This document shows positions 20,577-32,256 of a DNA stretch of 64,000 bases, piece by piece. This DNA is from Lucifuga dentata (taxonomy: Eukaryota; Chordata; Actinopteri; Ophidiiformes; Bythitidae). The notes beneath the pieces are model-generated. The model did not search any database. It saw only the letters and a list, made by a program, of their open reading frames with translations, and had not been told where the DNA came from. Positions within the stretch are counted from its first letter, which is position 1; each line of letters begins with the position of its first letter. The DNA is taken from the NCBI GenBank assembly GCA_014773175.1, contig VXCM01000947.1:62001-126000 (forward strand), in the 5' to 3' direction. The translations under genes were made by a program, and so were the position numbers.

Positions 20577-23500
20577 TCAGTTAGTAAAGCCAATCAGTGT
20601 GAACAAGGTGAGGCCCCATAGTGCTGTCAATGCCGTTACCAGGACGATAATGACTTTCTGGGTCCAAAGGGACTGATCCAGCTTCTGCTGCAGTCGGCTG
20701 CTGCTGGCCAAAACCTGCAGGAGCTGAGGGTAGAAAAACATGGATTTAACTGAAAAAAATGACATTTAATTCCAACCATGTCCTTTAAAGTGTAAAGAGT
20801 CATTACAACATACCCTGAGATATCACATATTATGTACTGTATGTTTGATCTATAGATATCATTCTGTAGTCAGCTGTCAGTTCAAAAGCTGATGCCTTAG
20901 TATACAACTAACCATGGTGTGAATGTCTTGTTGGCCAGTAGTGCTATTAGTGATCACTGGTGTGCTGTAGTTGTCAGGAGTCGGGTTGAGGGCAGATTTT
21001 ACATCCTGCAGGATGTGACACTTAAGTCTAAACAGACACACACACAAAAAAAAGATTAATCTAGTATCAAGTTGATTAAATTTAGCATCCTAAATTGGTA
21101 AAAGGGTGTGCTTGTTTTCTTCTGCTGTATCATGTCACCATCAGTCTGACCTGTGCTTCATGATCTTAGACTGAGGGATCTCCTCCCAAAAGGAGGTCAG
21201 GTCCTGGTTATCGCCAGTTACACTGGGATCCAGTTCAGCAGCCATGATGAGGAAATGGTCCTGAGGAGACTCCTGGAAGCCTGAGATGCCAAACACAGAA
21301 CACAGAGTCATATTTCTCAGAGCCAATCAGGGTAGATAAATCCGAACCTTCAGCGAGTCATTTTACACTTTCCCTCACAGATAACATGCATTTATTTATG
21401 ATGCATTACAAGACATTTTAAAGACCAACCTTCACGCAGAGACACAGTGATCTCCACACTGCCCGCTGCTGCACAGCTGCTGCTGCCAGGCTTCACTTTG
21501 TATTTCTCTGGAGCTGTGGTTCTCACCTGGGACATACACACACACACACACACACACACACGAAAACTCTGCTCAGACAACAACAAACTTACATGCTGGT
21601 CAAAGCGACCTCTTGGAGTCCAGAGGAATCTGATCAGAAAGGCATGTTGTGGTGATTCTCTGTGGTCCATCTCCTATTGTGTTGTATACCTTAATCACCA
21701 TCTGCCCCCAACCAGCCCCCATCCTCAAAACAAGTGTTTAGAAGTGTTTCAGTTCCTGCATAAACAAAATTCTCACTACATCACTGAGACTATTTGTGCT
21801 TAATTATTGTGGCACAATTTGTTGAGTTCAATATGAATATAAATTCTGTATTGATAATGGAATCCACAAATTTTTATGATTGAATTTTGAAATAAAAGAA
21901 TTTCTGAAGTAAAACATATGAGGTGTATGAAAATAATTTTGACACCTTGAACAAGAAACCACTGACCACATATTCTGTCCCACAAGCACTTCTTGGCTTA
22001 AACAAATGTAATATAAAAAGAGTTTCCAGAACAGACCTTATAGGCCACAGGATTTTGGGTGACATTATGGAGGATCAGCAGGCACCTCTTCTGTTCAAAG
22101 TTCAGCTCCTCAGCTGGACTGGAAACACAGAAACAGAGTTTAAAGTCTTCAGGCCCAATACAAACTGAAACTAGAAAGAGACACAATGGCAGGAAAACAG
22201 GAAATAGGGGCTTCAATTATGAATATATATGCAGACAGAAATGGTTTGCCTTTGTGGCATCTCTGCACACAATAAGGGTGTAATCTTGACGTAAGTGTCA
22301 GGACTGTGGTTGAGTAACTGAAAGAATGAAACTATGTTATAACATTTTTGATGTTTTTATATTGTATGTATTGCATGCAATGTTTGAGCTGTACCTTTTT
22401 CTTTTTTTAATGGGGAGACCAAAGACCATTTTCCAGCATGGATGGACAATAAAGGCATCTGAATTTGAAGGACTGCTACATTGACTATAAATATAAAATA
22501 AATACTGTGTGTGATGTAGTATTAACCCATTAGCTTCATGTTATAGTTTCATTTCTGTACTCAAGTACCACTGATAAATATAACCATTTGCATGCTGATA
22601 TCTGTTGCAGGCACATTTACTTTCAGGCCAATTTCAAACTTTAAGCCAAGACAGTGGATCCTTGCTCAATTCATTTCCATAAAAAATGAAAAAATGAGAT
22701 TTCCATCCTGGCAGAAAAAGTCAACTTTAGCTTTTTTCCAACATTAGCTAAGTTCTCACCACATAGGTGCAAGGTAAGTGTCTGACCTGACATGGAGCAG
22801 AGAGCCTTTATGTGTTGTGCTGGACCTCCAAACAGATTTTACTTCACTGACAGCATTTCCATCTTCATCATCTGCAAACAAAACCTAACACAGACAATTA
22901 AGCAGAGCTCAGAGTCTGAGAAAAGAAGAGATTCTCTCCAAAATCAAGTATGACAATAAACTATTCTGACAAAGAAAAATGTGAGAGTAAAACACTCTAT
23001 TTTGTTACTGCTGATTAATCACTATTGTTATCTGCTAACATCTCTAAATCATGTGTCATCAGCTGGGAGAATATGATGTAATCCTGTAGTACATGGAAAC
23101 TAGATTTTAGTGCGCGAGACTGACTTTAATTCAGAAACTCACAAGTGTTAATATTTAACTAAAAGATGTATAAAGGTGTGAAAGACAAAACAAAAATTCA
23201 TTCATCCATTACTGAATGTTGCTATTAGATTAAGTAAAATGAGATTAAATAACAGAAGCCAGTGTACTTTTCTCTGTTTTATGGCAGGTTCAGAGCTCTC
23301 TTTGACATCCAGATCTCCATCCTTCAGCTCAGAGTCCTCGTCCAGGCTCAGAGACTCTGACATGGGCGACTGGAAGTCCTCATCAGGCAGAGGAGGGTAG
23401 CTGAAACTGAAGCTGTCCTGGATGGAAAATTGGAAGAATCTGTTACAATGGCAGTGATGATGAATGCATGGGGACATTATTCATAATTCCTGCCACAGAG

Positions 23501-26500
23501 GGAGTAGTAGAAAATAATTTGTATGATGTTTATTTAACCAGGTTCAGGACATCTCACTAATATTATTTTAAAAAATGAGACTTGGAGAGCAAATGGAGAC
23601 CAGGAAAGCAAAAGTGTGCTAAAGCCCACCTTTAGAGTGCATTTTATTTTGAGAAACGGTATAAAATTAGAGCATTTTGATGGACAAGCAGGTGTTCTGC
23701 AAAATCAGATTCAGTAATAATTTACTTATATTTGTGGGTGTTTCACATACAGTTCCTCCCATATGTAAGGGGAGATGTTCGGGGTCAATGTAGGTCTGGA
23801 TGTCATTTCTGGAGACAAACTTCAGCTTGTTGATGGCGTCCACACTGAGCCAGGTTTTCACAACCTTCCATGCTGCTACAATGCAGAGAGCAGACAGAGT
23901 TATAAGCAAAAATTATTAATAAATCATTTTTAATGACCATACAGTAAAAATGAATGATGGCTGATCTTTGTTCAATCTGAAAAGACATGCACAAGAATTA
24001 ACGATTACACTTACCATTCATGATCCACGGTATTTCATATATTATCATTTTAGCTGACAATGAAAGAAGAAACAACAACTTTATTCATTTGAAGTTTTCC
24101 TAGGAGATAAATACATTATACAATCATGTACACCATTTATTATCTACACTGTACAGGGTCTGAAGCACTGTGTAAGAAATACTTACACAGCAATCTGGGG
24201 TAGTAAACTTCAAAGCAGTTGATTATATACTTCACAAAATCCATGTCCTAAAACAGAGAAAAGACATTTTTTAATTTTTATTTATTCTGGTCTGGAACTT
24301 TTCTGCAACTGTAAATATTTAGCTTGAACATTGCCTCCTTGAGAAGCAGACTTAATTGAAGCTCTGCCTCAAGTTGCTTTTAGTTCAGCTGGATGATATC
24401 AAGTGGACATGTCGAGTTTGGCTGTGCCAACGTGAGTGCTGATGCAGTTCAATTTTGAGTGCCGTCCCTTTGTGTAAAAGGTCCTACTGTATGTTGTTAT
24501 AGCTGGAGATGGTGGATGGTGAATTATATGGTCTGAAGTGGTCATGCAAGATAGACAGACTGACTGAGCATTACTTGGATGAGATCATTTCACCTCAATG
24601 TCCTATGTTATAACATAGTCATCCACTCTGCCTCTCCTACGAGACATAAGATAGAAATGCACTTTTATTGTAATTTCAAAATTCACATACAGCAATCATC
24701 TTCTGTTTTCTTCTTCTAGTCTTCTCTTTTCCCTCCAGAAACTCTTTCTTGAGGCAACCTCTCATAAATTCAACTTAGCTGCAATTAACACAGACTGCAT
24801 AAGGCAGTTAACTCATTAAGTTCTTTGTATAAGCTGTAACCGCACACAGTCACACATTCTCTCCTAATCTGTCTTCTTCCTCCTCTTCATCTCTTAGGAG
24901 ACCAAACCTGTTGAGAGCAATTGGAAAATTTTGTGGCACTCCCAGAAAAGAAGTTCAGCTGTTGTTTACAAGAATAAGACAAACAATCCCAGTCTCTAAA
25001 TCACATGCCATTATCGCTGACAATGCACACTTAACTTGTCCTTCAGTAGCTGGAATGATAAAAAACTTGCCTAACTAGTCGGTCAGTTCTCCTTCTGTTA
25101 TTTTGCTTTTACTTTAGTTTGTAATTTTGGGTGACAACCTGAGGTGGCTCATGCATGCCTGGGGACTCACTGAAGTCTAGACAGGTCAAACAAATAAGGA
25201 AAACCTCTTTAGATAGCAGTAGGTATCAGGCAAGGACAGCCCCTTGTTAAGACTGACATTAACTACCTACAATTGAAAAAAGGTAACTCAACATATCCCA
25301 AATTCTCCAACTGAGATAGTTAGACGTGCCCAATAGAAACACTATGGCTAGCATTATAAAATCTCCATTTTTACAGACTTATCAAGTATTAATTGCTAAT
25401 TCAGTGTAACATTCCTCAACAAACAGACAAGCTAATTCCTATATTTCCCCTTTTTTCAGCTAATTCCTGCACATTTTTGGTGGAAAACACATTCAAAACA
25501 CTATTTTCAGGACCCAAGGACGTGCAGTGTCATGTGTGAAGTTGTTTGGATGAGCAGTTCTCCAACTGAGCTGTGCCGATATAAAGTAGTCCGCGTAGCA
25601 GCATATGCTCTGCTCCACGGGCACTGCAAAGAAAGCTAGCTCATGAGGACCTGCAGAACTAAATTATGGCAGGCTGCGGTGCACACCATAAAGCCCATAA
25701 AAAGGATCTATCTCCTACCACATTACTGAGGCCAGAGTCAGACATGTCAAAGATGACGGTGAGGAGCGACCCCGGTTCCCTCCTGACGTTACGCTCCAGC
25801 CAGAAAGCCAGATATTTCTTCTTCTCCTGGTGCAGCTGTGCATCTTTCACAAATAGCTTCATGCGAAACCAGACTGGGGGAAAAAAAAAAAAAAATTACA
25901 AAATATGACTGTGTGCCAAGGGGTCTTCATTGCATCCAGGTTTAGTATCACATGTTGGACTAAATTATGACCAAAAGGTTTTTCAATACAGACAAGAGAG
26001 CATTTTAAGTGGTTAATTGTACATTCATTGCAATTAAATGATCAAATTTTAGGATACTGAAAGCAGGAAACACTTTCTGTTACCAATATTTGTTAAATCC
26101 AACCAAAAACAAGCTTTACTTTAATTATATGCATTGTGAGAAAGCAACAACACCCAGACAAGACAGAGAAATTGATCAAAAAGTGAACAGCATTCCAAAA
26201 GTCAAGCAAGAAATAAAAATGCAACCTACACAACTTATTGCCTTCCTTATCATAACCGTGCAGATAGTGCATCCCTGAGCACAGGAGAGACTTCTGCACA
26301 CAGTTTTCGTTGATCTCTGGAAGAGGAAATCAGTTAAACAAAATCTGTGTCAACGCTGAGCGAAGCCAAGCTGTTGTTGACAGAATGTCAGTGTTCGTGT
26401 GTGACAGAGTCACAGACAGAGATCATGTGGACAGCAAACAGTGAACACTCTATTTTGATGTACTCTTTTTTATATTGAGGGCTATTGTTGAGACATGTCA

Positions 26501-27430
26501 GCATCACATTTTGAGCCTCCATATATACCTAAAGCTGTCTTTCTCTACAGAATAGTTTCAGAAGATGGCATATGGTTATTTGCTGAAAACAACCTTTCTT
26601 TTTGCTGCTGTGCTAGAGGCAAAGTCCAGTACTTTGTGTTGATTAAATAAAACAGAATATGGGAACATTACAGGCATTTAAGCTCATAGTTTACCATTCA
26701 CATTCATCTCTTTTCTCCACAGGAAGCTCTCATGGATCATCTTTAGAGTGTCCTCCACCACAAAGTGCCTCCAATCCAGATATCTCTCCACCAGGCTGTC
26801 ATCCCTCCACAGCCTCTCCACGTCACTGCTCTCATATCTGTCTGTGGACGCTGGAGAGAGTCATGATAAGATTACTTCAATTCAATTTAATTTTAATATT
26901 TCACTGGGCTTGTACATATACTTGTCTCAGTATTTGGCAGAAAGGTTAACATTAATATGAAGTCTTTACACCATGCCAGAGATATAACTACTTACCTTAC
27001 AGCCAGGGAGTTTATACTTAATTTACCAGATTATTACCAGATTATACCAAAATATTTTCATTGGTATATATTTTTTTTAAATTGTATAAAGATACAGATT
27101 ATTTTTATTTTAGCATTTCAGTATAAAGATACAGACTATTTTTATTTTAGCATTTCAATGTATTTCATGGGCTAAAGCATTCACTAATTTATTCACTAGG
27201 TTACAAGTTTTATTTGCAAGCTAAACGTAAACGCACCTTTTAAGAATTCAGAGCGGAACTTCTGTCGTATTTGTCCGATTTTTCTTTGAATGCTCTGTGA
27301 GAACAACAATTTCATGTAATTTTAAGACCTACTGATAAGAAATAGTAGTTATGAATAACTTTGCACAAACTGAGAAAAACTTTTAATCTTAGTTTACCTC
27401 ACTTAAATCACCTGCACCATCGAACGGCAT
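20577..27430 (-). CDS. mospd2: Motile sperm domain-containing protein 2 (ER contact-site tether), 510 aa
   Basis: Fifteen minus-strand exons join to exactly 511 codons: 27398-27430, 27237-27294, 26695-26850, 26230-26316, 25719-25873, 24187-24247, 24015-24053, 23751-23875, 23268-23417, 22787-22884, 22037-22118, 21430-21526, 21151-21280, 20913-21027, 20577-20723. The length is close to human MOSPD2 (518). A CRAL-TRIO (Sec14-like) domain covers about residues 60-238 (HYLHGYDKEGNKL, AFWLER, INCFEVYYP, VKTWLS, LPLHMGG). An acidic linker (PPLPDEDFQSP) follows, then an MSP domain about 313-425 (SPAEELNF, VRTTAPEKYKVKPGSSSC, DHFLIMAAE). The C-terminus is a coiled stretch and one membrane helix at about 485-507, anchoring it in the ER. 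By family knowledge the MSP domain binds FFAT motifs on other organelles' proteins. It is transcribed away from gemin8. Intron 2 contains a 37-bp tandem duplication. Confidence 0.95.
21535..21561. repeat. (CA)n microsatellite in a mospd2 intron
   Basis: A run of CA repeats directly upstream (in transcript sense) of the acceptor for the exon at 21430-21526. On the minus strand it reads as GT repeats followed by the CCCAG acceptor. Confidence 0.9.
27084..27157. repeat. Two-copy 37-bp tandem repeat
   Basis: 27084-27120 and 27121-27157 are identical except for one T/C difference. The unit starts GTATAAAGATACAGA and ends TTTAGCATTTCA. It lies within intron 2 of mospd2. No N separates the copies and they differ at one base, so this is a genuine duplication. 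Confidence 0.9.
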
Positions 27431-28622
27431 GGTTTATGGTCCCCAAAAAAAACTGCGTCATGCTATCAAAAAACTGAGATTCTACCTTCAAAATAAAAAA
27501 AATATAAAAACGTGTTATCAAAATGTCATTGACAGTATATGATATTTAGCAGTCTAATTGTATTTTAGCTATGTATACATAAAACTTTACGCATATTCAA
27601 AGTATTTACGCATAGTAAATTGACTGTGTTATTATCCTTAAAGGTTTATTATGAAAGTTATGACGACAAAATGGGTTGTTGCTGTAGCTAACTTGGCTAA
27701 CTGGCGTAAACGACTGAAATTATTGTTATTTTTATAATGATTTTAATAATGATATTAGGTTGTTATATAATATCCAAGTCATTTTGACGTAGTTTAATCC
27801 CTATATGTTGCATATTATTGTTGCAAATAAAGCATTTGATGCACTAGTCGCATGAGCTGGGAAACGAGCAGGATATCGTTAATGTTTGAATGAAAATAAA
27901 AGGAATTAGGCTACTTGAAATAAATTGAATTTAAATGAATTAAATAGAAGTTGCTGTGCGTTTTTTTACGTTATATTTTTATTATTTATCCTTTGGTGCC
28001 ATCTTGTGTTTGAGATATGGGATTGCTTATTTAAATTGTTGGAAAGATTTTTTTTAAGACAGGTACATAAAGTTTAAAAAAACATGAATTGTTATTTCAG
28101 TTATTTATTTATTCCTTTGTCATTTTTATAAAAAAGAAATATAGAAATTCACTGTCACAGCCACACAATATTTTTTCATGTTTGCAAGATAGCCACTAGA
28201 GGGCGCCACACACCCACCACCAATTTTGCTGTGCCCCAAAGGCTGCTGGGAAATTTTCTTTGCTGTAACATCATGAGCCACAAAACAAGATGACACAAGA
28301 AGGTAAATGTTTTTCATCAGCGGAATTTAATATAGAAACACTCATAACGTTGCACGTATGAATTGTATTTTCAGTTTTTTTTTTGTCACTATTTGAATTT
28401 TACTGGAAACACTAACACTAACGCCTCCATCTTTGTTTACAAAATGTCACCATGTGTCTTTACTATTACGCGCGACAGAGGCACATAATGTTTAACTTTC
28501 GGCTTGATTTCTTGCTGTAAAATTGATTTGTATATTTCATATTTTATCCACAGTTTACAGAGTTTGAGATGACCTTGCCAAATTAAAGTTTATTGGGAAT
28601 TAGACTACTGGCTTCATCCATC
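27431..28622. promoter_or_regulatory. Bidirectional promoter region between mospd2 and gemin8
   Basis: The two start codons face away from each other 1.2 kb apart. A CCACTAGAGGGCGCC match to the CTCF core lies at about 28193-28207. A probable non-coding gemin8 exon ends at the GTAAAT donor near 28301, and a second non-coding segment starts after the CCACAG acceptor near 28552 and runs into the ATG at 28623. No TATA box is evident. The exact start sites cannot be read from sequence alone. Confidence 0.5.
28192..28207 (+). promoter_or_regulatory. CTCF-type binding motif
   Basis: GCCACTAGAGGGCGCC is a full match to the vertebrate CTCF core consensus CCASYAGRKGGCRS. It is placed in the divergent mospd2/gemin8 interval, a usual setting for insulator or promoter-proximal CTCF sites. 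This is a motif match only. Confidence 0.6.
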
Positions 28623-29947
28623 ATGGTAAGTTTTCAAAGTAGGTGACGCTCCGCTGCCTTATTTACATAACAGAATACTTCTGTAACTCATCTTGGTTGC
28701 TTCTAATTGTACATTAAGTTACATTATCTGGTTATGCATAGTAATGCAAACACAAATGACAATTTAAGGTGAAATACAAACTGTCTTCTGCTAAAGTAGA
28801 AGCATACAAATATGCAATGTGACACAAATATGGATATTAAAGCAGAAATTCAGTGCCATTTGGAGCTGGGCAAAGTTGGTGTGTGCACATTTATATTACA
28901 TTAAGATCTCGGATCATTAAATACTGGCACTACTAAGCACAGCAAGTGTTGCAGTGATTTTTACTTTCTCATTGGCAGGAGATAGACACTGTGAGGTCCT
29001 GGTTTGCCAACCCTGTGTACAGACGCTATTGGCAGCACTATCAGCAATCTATGGCCTGGTACCAGAGACACCGACGTGCCTACCAAAAGGCCTTGCAGGC
29101 TGCCTACGGCCCTTCGCACTGGCACCAGCAGTATCCCAGCAGCTCCCAGCGCTACGCCGACTGGCATGATGGAGAGAGTGACAGCGAAAGCGGAGAGGAT
29201 GGGGAAGAGGAGAGCAGTTCAGACAGCGAGATTGAGTGTGACGTCAGCAATATGGAGATCAGCGAAGAGCTGCGGCAGTACTTCGCCCAGACGGAGAGAC
29301 ACAGGGAGGAGCTGAGTAAGAGGAGAGGGGGACCTTGGTGTCTAAACGTCTAAAATAATCTAAATGCAATAACATGCAGAGAACATATCAGAATTTGGCA
29401 TGTTTAGTTGTGGGTAACAGGTGGAAAGAGTAATGTATATGATAGCATAATAACAGGAAAAGAGTGGAGAGTATCATCTTCAAGCTGCATTGCATCGTGG
29501 TCTATTGATGCTACTGGGTGTAGAAAATGGCTCTCTCCCTTCTGTGCAATAGATCTCTTTAACCATTGGTGCAAAATGTTCACCATAGAGGAACCTAATC
29601 TGAGTTTTCTCTTCTCTTCTCCCCTGTTTTTCCATGTGTGATTGCCTGATAAACTTCTAAAAATAATTTGTTTACCTCTACTTGCAGAAAAGCAGCAGGA
29701 AATGGAGGCAGAGCAGCAGGACACCTACGTGCCGGCCGATCGGGACCTACACAGAGTCTCCTGGAGAAGCAGCACAGCACCTCCCTCTGAACGACCTGGT
29801 GAGAGACGCAGGGCTGAGATGAAGAAGCTGTATGGCAAGGACGCGGCTAAGATCCAGGCCATGGAGGCAGCCATGCAGCTGACTTTTGACAGGAATTGTG
29901 ACCTGAAGCAGCCTAAATATTGGCCTGTGATCCCCCTGAAACTTTAA
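28623..29947 (+). CDS. gemin8: Gem-associated protein 8 (SMN complex), 199 aa
   Basis: Three coding pieces: 28623-28625 (the ATG alone, followed by a GTAAG donor), 28979-29315 and 29688-29947 (stop 29945-29947); together exactly 200 codons. Recognised motifs: [20 protein letters not shown] near the N-terminus, a serine/acidic middle (about residues 57-85), then [52 protein letters not shown] and the C-terminal [13 protein letters not shown], which matches human GEMIN8 almost exactly. It is a subunit of the SMN complex that assembles Sm rings on spliceosomal snRNAs, bridging Gemin6/7 to SMN. It is shorter than human (242 aa), the difference being in the variable middle. The split after the start codon makes the initiation exon easy to miss. 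Confidence 0.95.
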
Positions 29948-30361
29948 CAGCTGTGGAGAAGCTGTAAACTGATTTGGTGGAGATGCTTCAACAAGATAGC
30001 AGATTTGTCACAGTGTATTTCAATCGTCAACTCTGCTGATGTAGATTAGCACTAAATAAGTTATTTTAGAAATAACATGCACATTTTGTGAGTTTACTCC
30101 AAGAGGTAGCACTGTTTGTTTCATCAACCTTTTTTCCATTACTTTGGACCTGTTAGTCCCTTAATTTCAGGATTAATAAGTGCAAAACAGATGGACAAAG
30201 AAGTGAAATTAGTGTCAGCTGATATTTAGAGGTACAGTAAAATTACCCCACAGGTGATGTAAATAGATTCAAACATGCGTCTGGGTGTTTCCTCTTCATC
30301 TGTTTTTGTTTCCCTTCAAGCTTGGAAATGGCTCATGCTACGGTAGCTCCTCTTACGCCTG

Positions 30362-30782
30362 TCAACTCAGTTTAACCACAAACTGGCTTCCCTCCGCATT
30401 CAGATTCAGAGTTTGGACTTCATGCCTGGCTGCATCTGATATTCCACTTTCCAGCATAAACAAAGAGTGAATTGCTATTTCTAAACTGCACCTTTCGGAA
30501 TTTGACATTTCATCCAGTTCAAAGCAGGCCATGTGGTTTCTCAGGGGCGACATTGCTGATTCTGTTTTATCTTCAGTGAGGTCTTTGACCACCCTGTAAT
30601 TTTTTATTTTTTTAAACAGGGCCTTTTGTAGTTTCATATGAATTCTGTTGATGCGGTGTATAATAAAGTTTTCTGTTTGCATGAGTGATTTCTTATTACA
30701 TCTCAGTCTAATGTCCAGTTTTTGGTTAACAAAAACAACTTGCCATTCAGTTTCATCTAGACTCCTCTCCTGTAGTAAGTTC
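30362..30782 (-). other. Orphan exon-like open reading frame, about 139 codons
   Basis: On the minus strand an open frame runs from a good acceptor (TTTTACAG, exon start about 30782) to a stop at 30362-30364. The encoded sequence has normal protein composition: charged and helical stretches such as SLDETEWQVVFVNQKLDI, ESAMSPLRNHMACFELDEM and a C-terminus ending FVVKLS. It is antisense to the region just after gemin8, probably its 3' UTR. I do not recognise it and found no partner exons to the right. It could be the terminal exon of a lost or diverged gene, or a chance frame. FANCB neighbours MOSPD2 in human and would be the first relative to test, but I see no convincing motif for it. Confidence 0.3.
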
Positions 30783-31430
30783 TGTAAAATTACATGTATT
30801 TTTAATGAAGTAATGTATCTACAGCAACTGTAGCACACAGAAAAACAAGTATTTGTGTGGAATGAGTCTGTTGTGACCATACATGGACTGAAGATGACAT
30901 GCTGCATTATGTAGGATCAGACTTACATGGCATTTTCACGTTGCCCCCCTCAGACTCTGTTTATGGATTTCTATTTTACAGAAATATAGGTCAGAGAGAC
31001 CACTTGTGTCATCACATGATCATAAATATTAACATTCACATCCTTCGTCTTTCACTTTTGGATTTGTAAGCCTCAGTATACCAGGAAATAATCTCACCAA
31101 ACCCAACATGCCTACATGTGTCTGTTATTATCTTATTTCATGGTATTTTACTGCATCTGTCCTGTGGGGACACTTTAAGGACTGTGGTTCAGCCTGCTAT
31201 TTTATTTGCATATTTTATTATTTTAAAGTTTATTGTGGGATTACAATAGGGTTCTATTTATTTTACAGTATCTTACCATTTATCTCAGGAATAACTGAGA
31301 GCAAATGTTACCGCACTGTTTGTGTTTGCATGAGAATGTGCGTAAGAGCCTTCTGTAAATACACTACGTGCATATTGTGCTATTATGCCAACATTGCTGC
31401 ATGCATAAACTACATTTCTGAGTCCAGCCG

Positions 31431-31585
31431 TGACGTCACAACGCCCGTAGCGCCCCAATTCCAAAACAGGACGTCCAGCATTACGCACGGTCCAGCGTTT
31501 ACGCACGGTGCCAACTACCCTGTGACCATTTGGAAGTTTTGCCACACTTTGTCTAAGGATTATTTTTCACTGGTGCTTAAAATGG
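31431..31585 (+). promoter_or_regulatory. gpm6b: Candidate alternative promoter and first coding exon of gpm6b (CRE plus ATG-G splice)
   Basis: A palindromic CRE (TGACGTCA, 31431-31438) opens a locally CpG-rich patch with repeated TTACGCACGGT. About 140 bases on, ATGG at 31582-31585 is followed at once by a GTACGT donor. The coding piece would be ATG-G, phase 1, exactly the phase of gpm6b exon 2 (GA TGC TTC), giving an N-terminus Met-Gly-Cys-Phe-Glu-Cys-Cys. Proteolipid family members PLP1 and GPM6A start this way, with a first exon encoding little more than Met-Gly. If used, the transcript would skip the 23-residue leader of the exon at 40818. Confidence 0.4.
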
Positions 31586-32211
31586 GTACGTCAACTATTT
31601 TCTACATTTCAATCATTTGTTTTGTTTCAAGTTGTACAAGGAATTGGGTCACTTTATGTGTGTATGTAGTTTGTGTTTTTTTCTATGGACTGTGTGTCTG
31701 CAGGAAGAAAGCCGTGCGTAGCTCACTGCATCCAATTTGCATGTCTGCTAATCAGTTTAAAGGCTCAATTAACGAATAGTGGGTCTGCTTCATCTTGTTA
31801 GAGACTTTCACCATTTCACTCTGAATTCCCTGCATCAGTTCTTTGCGACATTTGCCCTTTGAACAGACCAAAAAAAGACACGAGAAAAATATTAATTGTG
31901 TACATCATTCTCTGACTCATTCTCATATTTGCGTCACTAAAGTAGAAATATCTGTAGTTCTATATGTTGATGCCAAGCTGTGACAGCAGCAGAAAAAGCC
32001 AGTTATTTCGTGTGGAAAAAAATGCATGCAACCCTGTGTACCATGTGTGTTAATGTCTGTTTGTCTGTGTGTATATCTGTATGTCTGCTTTCATTGTGCA
32101 TAAGTGTGTGAGCGTGTGTGTGTGTCTCAGTGACAACATGATGACTTCACCGGGCAGTTTTCTTTTCATGAATCAGCCTCAGAATGCATATATGGAATGT
32201 CTAACTTACTC

Positions 32212-32256
<45 letters not shown>

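Noticed and set aside
31108..31779. 223-codon plus-strand open frame
   Set aside because: Composition is that of translated AT-rich and TG-rich DNA (runs of C, Y, F, V), with no domain; it overlaps the CRE region by chance.
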